From positions 47,518,401 through 47,582,400 of the forward strand of contig CM049317.1 in the NCBI GenBank assembly GCA_026874595.1: 64,000 nucleotides of DNA, read 5' to 3'. Below are positions 55,342-64,000 of the stretch, one piece after another (the first letter of the stretch is position 1; every line of letters starts with the position of its first letter). The translations under genes were made by a program, and so were the position numbers. Below the pieces are notes generated by a model. That model did not search any database. It had not been told where the DNA came from and saw nothing but the letters and a program-made list of their open reading frames with translations. The stretch comes from Sipunculus nudus (taxonomy: Eukaryota > Annelida > Sipuncula > Golfingiida > Sipunculidae).

Positions 55342-58300
55342 AGGGATGTCAATGGCTGGACACCCTTCTGTAGAATAATAAACAAAATGATAAAACAACA
55401 AACCCAGGCTAAGTTGAAATGTGGCAAACGTCCACTCTTTAATCAGAATTCATGCTCCAATGCTACACTCCTAGGAACCCTCTGTCCTGATACTCTGACA
55501 CGCTGGCGTGCCAACAAGAGACCATCAATACTCAACTCCCTTACGACACTGGTCCAAGCCAATGCATGGCAAGCTTGTAGTGAAACAAAAAATATATAAT
55601 TCATTTTGCAATTAGTTGCCTGAGATCACATTCAAATAACAGGAAGACAAAATCATAAGCACAGAAGGTTGTACAGTACACTTTGTTCAAAGCAAGTATC
55701 ATCCAGGTAGGAGTGAAAGGAGAAATAGTACCTTGTCCTATCCCATGTCATACAGTGCTCAGAAGTTTCAGTTAGATGCCAAACTGGCGTATTCATACAA
55801 TAGCCACTTTTTCTATGTACCATAACTGGGCAAAATTTTAAAATCATAACCTATAGTAGTAATGTCATAATTTAGTCACCTGATTTAATGTATCTCCAAC
55901 AAAGTCTGTTTCCAAATAGAGAGGAAAAAGAAGTTAAGGAATATTTGATTCACAAGTCAATAATATGTCTACATTATAAAGTACAAATATTGTGCATCTG
56001 GTCCATTTATTACATAATAAACAATAAGAGTAATTTCAACTCGCATAAACAGAGATGAGTTATTAACCCTCCATGTTTGCCCAGTTATTTATGACTTATT
56101 GAGTTATTCGGGGAAAAATTATACAATTCACATTTTTGTAATTCCATGACCTTAACATTGTATAAATACCAGGAAAATAATTATACCTGTGAAATCACAA
56201 TTGAAGAAGGTATAACTTAATGTAACAAAATTTTTAATTCTTCCCTATTTGCGTTTGACAGAACATCTCCATGCTCCTCTTAAAGTTAAACAAACCAAGA
56301 ATACAATTCCAACAAAGAACATTTTAAAGGTAAATAAGAAAACTTACATCTTGAAATCACTAGACCATCTTGCTAACCAAATCATTATCAAATCTTAATT
56401 TTTTAATCCCACTGATTAAGACTGTAAGGCTAACTGGAACATAACATCTGATTCATTATATTAAAACACAACTTTTAAATTTCTTGTGGCAAAAGACAAT
56501 TTCAAAAGAAAAGATCTGGATTTCCAGAGGAATTAATAATTTAGTGGTTCGCCAGTTCATTAAGCCTGGCCATCGTTCAGTACTGTGCCATGTCTTCAAA
56601 TACAAATTCCCAAGATTCCTCTCTCACTGCCGACCTTTGTTCTCTCTATCACGTGCACTTTCCCTCAAATCCTACCATCGATTCCTCCACACTATCTTAT
56701 GATAAAATATATGTATATATGTGAATCAATCCAAATTGCATAAAAATAGAAGTGCTTAATCCATGAAATATCAATAAACCTCTACTCAGTCTACATCCAA
56801 ATACATCACACTACCAAAGGTAACACTACCACAAAATGACAAACCTGAATGTGTAACTGCTTAAGGATAATGCACGCATGCTCAAATAATCTAAGCAGTG
56901 TGAATAACAATTGTAAACAACCCAGCAATACTCGTACAAGAAATCCTCACGCGTACACAGTGTTACACAAACCTACACAGTACACTGCCTGTGATAGCCA
57001 TACCCTTTAAAGAAGCACCGTTTCCGTTCAGCCCATCGGCGAGTGAGACACAATCTGCTCACTGCCCTCTGACGCATTATCTTTCATGAGACGAGATAAT
57101 TTTCTTCCCAGGAAAATCAAGTCACTTTTTTGAGGGGCTTTCCTGTAGAAAACATTTCAATTTTACTTATTTTCAAATGTGATCTGATGACCCCTACAGC
57201 AACTCAAGCTGGACTTTAAAATCTATTAATCTGCAGCCAATATTCCATGCAGGGCCCCCCAGTAGAGCATTCAGTGGGCAAAGAGCATACCCCATTTAAG
57301 TCTCTGGCCTAACGCAACAAGTTCAAGTTTCGTTGACCAGCGAATGCCTTCACCTGAGTACTTTCCTGGCCCCAGTTTGGGGAACAGGACCAAATGCAAA
57401 ACGGTCATGACCCCTCGCAACCATGTATAAACCTACCTGTATCACCTATGGAGCTGGTCCGACAGCATAACTGATTTGGGAAACCCCTCTTTCTACTGTA
57501 AACTGTATCTAGCAAATTTTAATGCACACGTTCAAAGTGATGGAACAAATCTGATGATAGTAACATGATAAGGTACATCGCTAAGGCAACACACCCGCAC
57601 CCTGGAAACCTGGTTAAGATTAATTAATGCACAAAACCAATTTAGCAGTTTCAGTTTCCTGACATTACTGTGACTGTCCAACCTGAACTCTATCCATCAT
57701 GAACACTATATCAGTGTAAAACACTTGTGCACAGTTCTAGAGACCTCATCATTCACCTTTATTCGCAATACTCCCATCCCCCCAATTATAAAGCCACAGA
57801 TTAAACATCAACAAATAATGTCTGCAGGATATACAATACAGGTAATAATAACAATAAGCTACTGTTTAAATGCAACCTTTGAGATAAAACACATTCTGGG
57901 TTAATAGTTACCATGGGAACTAAATGAATACTATCACAGTCCAACATGCTACCCCTACCTATTGTCTCTGTACCTTTGGAATGTCTAAGTGCCACACCCA
58001 CTAGCTACAGAGGCGTCACAGCTCGCTAAGTAATAATTATTATACAGGACAATTTGGCACAATATTGTTTGGTCTACTACAACTCGCAAATACTATAAAC
58101 GTCCTAAGAGTAACACTTTTATCCAATCTTAGCCTTATGTGATAATTTTACAGCATACATATACACATTATAAATTTGACATCCTGTTCTAGAGAACGGT
58201 TTCAGTTACAAGTGGCTGAAAAACAAAAGTGTCTTAGTTTGAATAAATTGTATTTATTAAATGACTTGCATTCTAAAATTGAAATTGTTAACTTCAAAGT

Positions 58301-59690
58301 AAAGGAACTATAACTAAATGAAAAGTAAATGTTCAATCTATTATTCCCAAATCTGTTTAAACCAAGAGAAAGTATTCAAAGAAAGTATGGTCAAATTCAA
58401 AGAAAAGGGACCTTTAAATTGAGAAGTTTGTGAATAACAATGTTCCTTTGTCACCAGCTCCACAGATGAACAATCCTAACATTTCAAACAATCCAAACAC
58501 ACTTTACATGCACCCAGGGCAATACAGCTCAACCATAATATACAAAGCATTTTGTGTCCTATAATATTTCATACAATGCATTATATAAGAGAAGTCTATG
58601 TCAGTGTACAACCACATTATAAGTACGGTAGTAGTCTAATGTACATTGCCAAAGCAGCCATAATCACCTGAGCATAATCCATACGTGACAACCCTCACCC
58701 ATCTGACTGAGACATCTTAATTTACATATTCATGATCCATCACGGGTTGGTCAATAACCCATAAAACCACACATTTCTATTAGGTATAGCTACATTTACA
58801 CGGTCAACCCCATGTGCGGGCAAAACAAAACTCGTATTCAGCCATATTCTTTCCCAGGTGCAGTGTCAAAAGCAGCAGTCTATTTTTTAAATGTATAATT
58901 CTCATCAAATTAAGCAGCTATTTCATATTAAGCAACAAAGCTATTAATCACAGGCATTTTTTTAAACAAGCAATGACACTGCTGAATTGTATATGCCATT
59001 ACTCTAGTGCATGATTGCATAGTCAAAAATTAAAATAAAACAGAATTTTTCAATCCACAGGCAGCTGTTCTGTGAGATCAGCAAATCAAGGTAACCTCAA
59101 ATGAAATTTGTCAACTTTCATGCTCCCCTCGCGAAGTATGTGTACAACAAATGTATGGCACTGACCATGATTGTGTAAACTGATTATGTCACAATATATC
59201 CATATACGAAACCTTGTATATCCATTCCAGGGCACCAAAATATGGCCGGGAACAGAAGCAGTTTACTATTTTACATGTATTATTTTAATCCTGCAGGTTT
59301 TTGTACCGTTATGGTCTATGGAAGTATTCACACATGCTAGCAGACTAGTAAAGCACGTACTGCATACAGTTACAACTACTATATTCATAAATGATTTCTT
59401 TTCTAGTTACATTAGTGACCCCTGTCTCAACAGGCAGAGAGCACTCCCCTTTACAGTGTGCATCTGCAGCAATATGACATTTTTAATGTGGAGTCAGCAG
59501 GAACCTTAAATAATTTCTTGCAACGCTGTGATTTAGCATAAAATTACTTAACCTGAGGTAAGAAACCCTCTCCCTCACTTGTTCAACATGAAAATGCAAC
59601 ACTATACACAAAGTGCACTTTTGAAATCCTGTATGTTGACCGTGTAGTTTCCAGTGGCACCACGTGTGGGAACATTAGGTTTTACAAATA
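55342..59690. other. AT-rich DNA with no recognised gene
   Basis: No frame longer than about 70 codons looks coding on either strand. The region is low in transposon ends compared with 27-47 kb, which would suit a long 3' UTR or plain intergenic DNA. Apart from the SINE-like block at 57250 I cannot assign anything. Confidence 0.5.
57250..57490 (+). mobile_element. Possible tRNA-like SINE
   Basis: A head starting GGGCCCCCCAGTAGAGCATT has A-box-like spacing to a B-box-like AAGTTCAAGTTTCG, followed by CTTTCCTGGCCCCAGTTTGG and other non-tRNA body sequence. No clear tail or target duplication. Low certainty. Confidence 0.35.
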
Positions 59691-60065
59691 CAGTAGACCC
59701 TCATTTATCTGAAAAGCTTGGGGGACAGGGTTTTTGTTTGGATAAACACTCATTCAGATGAACCAATTCCACAAGATTCACCGTGTTTGCCATTCTGCCG
59801 CCGAGCACTTGAGTTGACCAGAGATTAACATACATGAATTAAAGAATCCTGTCCAAAATAAACATTGGCAACAGCATTTTTGTTAGGTTTTCATCAATTT
59901 AATCAATTTATAATGTAAAATACATTGGAATTATTGCTAATTGAACCTGGGAAATCAGAATTCAAATCATTGTTGAATATTTTTTCCATTGTTAGGATTT
60001 CAGATGAACTGTCAAAATATTGGTTCAATTTTGAATAAACGACTTTCAGATAAACAAAACTACTG
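59691..60065. mobile_element. pogo-like MITE, TA target duplication
   Basis: Starts CAGTAGACCCTCATTTATCT and ends AACAAAACTACTG, with TA outside both ends (59689-59690, 60066-60067). Contains GCTTGGGGGACAGGG and TTTGGATAAAC, which align with CTCGGGGGACACGGG and TTCGGATAAAC in the element at 40513. Non-coding, 375 bp. Confidence 0.75.
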
Positions 60066-60067
60066 TA

Positions 60068-61148
60068 AACTATTTATTCCCTGTAAACATGCAGCATAAA
60101 AGCATATTTTAATGGTGGAACGTAAATGTGCGCTCTCCACTCGGCAGAGTTTTGTTGGTACCTTCCCTTCTCATTATAATCTTTATAACAAGGTTTAACC
60201 TCTTGTTACTGTAAAAGTGGTTCTTTTCCTTCAACTCTCTTATCTATATTAATTACCAACATTTGGTGAACATATTTCTAATGAAATATTTCAGCAGCTC
60301 ATTTTAACTGCAATAACAACAAACAAAACCTGGTACATCCACTGCAAAACACCCTTGATGAGGATAACCTTACTAACAACAAATCAAAATACACATAATC
60401 TTGTGCTGGATAAATTGTGCATCAACAATAAAATGCAAGTCTATAAGAATAAGCTGTAGAAATCAGCTGTTACATTTGATAAACCCAATATGTTCAATAT
60501 AGGAAACTTCTCTACAGTATTGTTTAAAAATTTTCTAACAACTTAACTCCTATAAATACCAAAAGAGGCATAGTAATAATAAAGTCAGCATACAACAAGC
60601 AACTGATGCAACATGGTTAAAACAGAATACTCCGGGTGCACAGAGCAGGTAGACCTTCAACTAACAGTGCGTGCCTCTTGGAAAAGTGCTAGTAAACGCA
60701 CCCGACAAAATTCTTGGGCCGGTCTTACCTTAATGTCTAGAAAAGCAACTAATCACTCCCCAACATCAGACTCCTCTCTAATGATAATGGGAATATCACC
60801 TGCCCACGCTGCCCATGGTTGCCTTCAATAACCATATATTAAATATCAATATATATTACACATCTAATGTCTGCCTAGTCAACACCATCATCATCATCAT
60901 GAACAGGCTTTGTCAACCCTACCCGTATAGAAATAAAATTTTAAAGCTGAGACTATGACAAACCTGTGAATAATTCATATTTAGTCTAGGTACCCATTAG
61001 GTCACTGGTACAATCACCATGGGCTAGCTAAGCATTGCACTTGGGGGTAATCCTACTGTTTTTATCATGCTCACTGGGTTAATAGCTCTGTCATACAGCA
61101 CAATCATAAAACCAATCAACAAACTTTACAAAGTTCATATTCTTATCT

Positions 61149-61184
<36 letters not shown>

Positions 61185-64000
61185 CTATTTTGATTTTAAA
61201 ATTATCTGCCCTGACTAGTACACAAACAAAAACTTTACAGTGTTACATGATATGTATATAGATAGACAATGTCGGGGATATTAAAACTGAAATAAGCTGA
61301 GGTACATACAATTTAGTTAATGGAGTCATCAATAATCACAAATAGTACCTTCCAGAATGGATGCATCATGATTGAAGATGTTTAGTTCCGGAAAAACTAA
61401 TATGGCATAGTGGAGGATCCACATACCAACTTAGTAGCAACACATACTGGTGGTTCTCAATCTGCAGGGGGGGGGGGAGGGCTAAGAAAGTACAATACTT
61501 TCTTCATTAAGAACTGGGACCACCTGGTACATATTTGCACATTTTTGTTTAAAGCTGAAGGGCATCTCTACAGTGACTTTTTCCCTTAAGGATTATTTTA
61601 TTTTAGATGTATCTATCAGTGTTTCAAGCAGGTAATGAACTGCCTGCCAGAAAAAGAAAAACAGAGATGTGATGTTGCTGGAGTCCACCCAGAAATATTT
61701 TATAACATGATCAAACCAACATTAATTACTGATGAAAGGCAACTGTAAGACGAGCCATACATTTGGTGTAACAGAACTAGATATATAGTTGTGCTGTTCA
61801 ATGCTATATTAGACTACACATCCTAAAGTAAAGTAACCAACCTTATCACCTAGCACAGCATGCATGCTGTGTAAATTGTGGTAGGTTTATGTTCATAATA
61901 TTATTTACTGACATATTGCACTAACATCTGGCATTGTATTTATTTACCCTCAGGTTTTCATGATTTTTTTATGAATATAATTTTTTTATTTATTTTTAAA
62001 TCAATGGACTTTATTTAATAAAATAGAAGGTATTAACACTCATGATATGGTGCCATCAGATACAACCAGCCAATCAAAGGAGTGAATGTGCTATGTATGT
62101 GTGTATGTGGGAGCCCCACACACCTGAAGTATACATGGTTATTACTTGTCGTGTTTGTGCATTACGTCAGACTTTTGCTGATTGACATAAGCTGCCCTTT
62201 AATCAACTTCTGATGACATTAACTGTGCATCAGTGTGCATTGTCTTCAATCATACCAGTATAGTCAACACAGTATTTGGCCAAGTTTGTGCTTGGTGTTG
62301 TACCAGTAGTCATTTAACATGAAGCACACTCCCATAAATACAGGGTAATAAGTTAACATGAAATGCATTAGTAGTTGTCAGTACACTGTACATGTCTACA
62401 CTATTTACACACCAATCGTGCAGGGACCACTCTCTGGGATTGCAAGAAGTTACTGTACACCTTCATTCTACGACATATCTGTACAAATCTTGCATTGATA
62501 ATGTTCAAGGCCCACCTTCGGGGAGGGGGGGTCCCCTGGTCAACAATACAATCAGCTGCACACAGGCAAATCTTCACCGATATCGGAAACTAAAGGACAA
62601 ACTGCTAGTGTGCTGTTAAAGCAACACCTTCACAACTGTTACAGCCTCTCAACGAAAGCTCACATGAAGCTAGTTCTGCTGATAGGCTGATGGTTGCCAT
62701 GACAACAACATTCAAGGCATATAGGTCTTACCTGATTGAGAGATATCTGAAGTGCCAAGCTGCCAGAATTATCCCCATATCTCACAGGGCAAGTGCAAAA
62801 CAAAATTATCAACAAACTACAAATGACAAACTATGGCTCATTTCAAGCACTTTCCACTGGCCGAGACATTCTTCTGAAGTCTTTTCATTTCCTTGAAGTC
62901 AAAATTAAAATAGTTGCTAGAAAAAATAAGGTGTGCCACACAAAACGAGTGTCCATGTTCTAACACCCTTTAACATTATATTATAATGATATTTACAGAT
63001 AGGTGGCCAAGGGTTCAAGCAGCAAAGAAGTGTACACAGGACTAATAATCTATGAAACAGCACACATAGGAAATGATGAAAACCTCTCGCAGCCCAAGAA
63101 TAAGGATTTCTCAAAATGTCCTGTTCTATTATTAAATTTCAAATAATGCTTCATACCTTTCTTGAACTCATAAATTGAGGAGATTTCAAATATTTTTATA
63201 TTCTGAGAGTCCTTTCCTTATTCAAAAAGCACCAGAATGAATTACACACAAGACCAAAGAATTAAAGGAGTCTGTCCCTACTAAAAACTCACCCTGGAAC
63301 CCTCGTTTCAAAGATGAAGGTCTACTTTAACTCCAATGAGCAAATCTAGAGCTGCACCAGCTATTCCACAGAAGCTTGTAATCGTCTGATATCTAAGTAA
63401 TACTAGGAATTATCAGGGCAAAACACTTTTAAGAAAAGCAACAAACTTTAGTACAGAATTAATTTAAGTTTGTTTCAGTTTCAAACTAGAACTTGTATTA
63501 AGACACTGACTTGGGCAAATTCTAAGACAAATCATATTCTTTAATTTGTAAAAATGTTTCTGGCCATTAGTAAGGAAAGTAAGGGGAAAAAAATTTCTTT
63601 TATATAAAGGGTATTTACTTACAAATATACTGTCAAGAATCTATTCCAATATAAAAACAAAAATAACTGGACATTCAAACCTTGATGTTAAAGAAGAAAT
63701 TAGATTTGAAGTAATTACATGTAAAACCTTTCAGAAAATAAACCCTTCATTAAACTATGTAAAAGATGTCATGCAGCTGTGCTTTACATCAAGACACTGT
63801 TTGCAAATATCTGTGCAGATATCCATACACACAAACGTTGGTTGCTGACAGGTTTCATGTGAGATCCTGCAGGCCCGACAAAGTTTCACGAATTAGTCAA
63901 ATCCATCACAACACAGTCACAAATCTAGCCAAAGCACTACTGATGACTTTAGCACATATTGTGGACGGACAAATATTGTTGATGAATAAATTCTAAGATT
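60068..64000. other. AT-rich DNA with no recognised gene
   Basis: No coding exon recognised on either strand. Contains an (AT)n microsatellite at 61151-61180 and a G run at 61469-61478. Short open frames have no similarity I recognise. Confidence 0.5.
61151..61180 (+). repeat. (AT)n microsatellite
   Basis: Uninterrupted alternating A/T for about 30 bases in an AT-rich flank. Confidence 0.9.

Noticed and set aside
62693-62706. RFX X-box-like GTTGCCATGACAAC
   Set aside because: It has one mismatch to the consensus, is a single site and lies near no recognised gene.

Overview
The window is a piece of a eukaryotic, intron-rich, AT-rich animal genome. Transposon types, long microsatellites, homopolymer G/C tracts and the protein similarity point to a mollusc, most likely a bivalve; this is an inference from repeat style, not a proof.

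One complete protein-coding gene can be reconstructed: an orthologue of UBXN4 (UBX domain protein 4, also called erasin or UBXD2) on the + strand, with 12 coding exons between 2648 and 24420. The exons join in phase to exactly 1515 nt (504 codons plus stop; human is about 508 aa). The product has the expected order: N-terminal thioredoxin-like fold, low-complexity linker, charged coiled coil, UBX domain, intramembrane hairpin, and a C-terminal tail nearly identical to the vertebrate one. Intron 7 uses a GC-AG splice pair and exon 3 is a 29-nt microexon.

Everything else I can support is mobile or repetitive DNA. Intron 1 (2730-8453) holds a Mutator-like element with 235-bp inverted repeats and an 8-bp target duplication, nested in an older TA-flanked element, plus a pogo-type MITE and other repeats. 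Intron 5 has an 85-bp tandem array and a MITE; intron 7 a 35-bp minisatellite; intron 9 a tRNA-like SINE; introns 4, 10 and 11 rolling-circle elements. A canonical Helitron (TC...CTAG, 3' hairpin, A|T insertion) sits just downstream of the stop codon, possibly inside the 3' UTR.

From 27.7 to 47 kb the DNA is a nest of rolling-circle elements. Two families (called A/C/D/F and B here) have the hallmarks of Helentron-associated non-autonomous elements (HINEs): 11-bp subterminal inverted repeats, a hairpin abutting a CTTG end, T-tract insertion, and a tandem core. Because copies are present with and without insertions, empty sites can be read in the window itself. Several unrelated tandem cores repeatedly carry the same palindrome, CAGGTGGCGCCACCTG or close variants, and several elements carry nuclear-receptor-like AGGTCA direct repeats.

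From 47.6 to 55.1 kb there is a 7.5-kb satellite with 43/52-bp monomers, 95-bp dimers, higher-order duplications of 1155, 1799 and 3006 bp, and a 56-bp homogenised block. The last 8.8 kb is AT-rich with no recognisable gene: only a MITE, a possible SINE, and a weak candidate for a terminal exon at its start.
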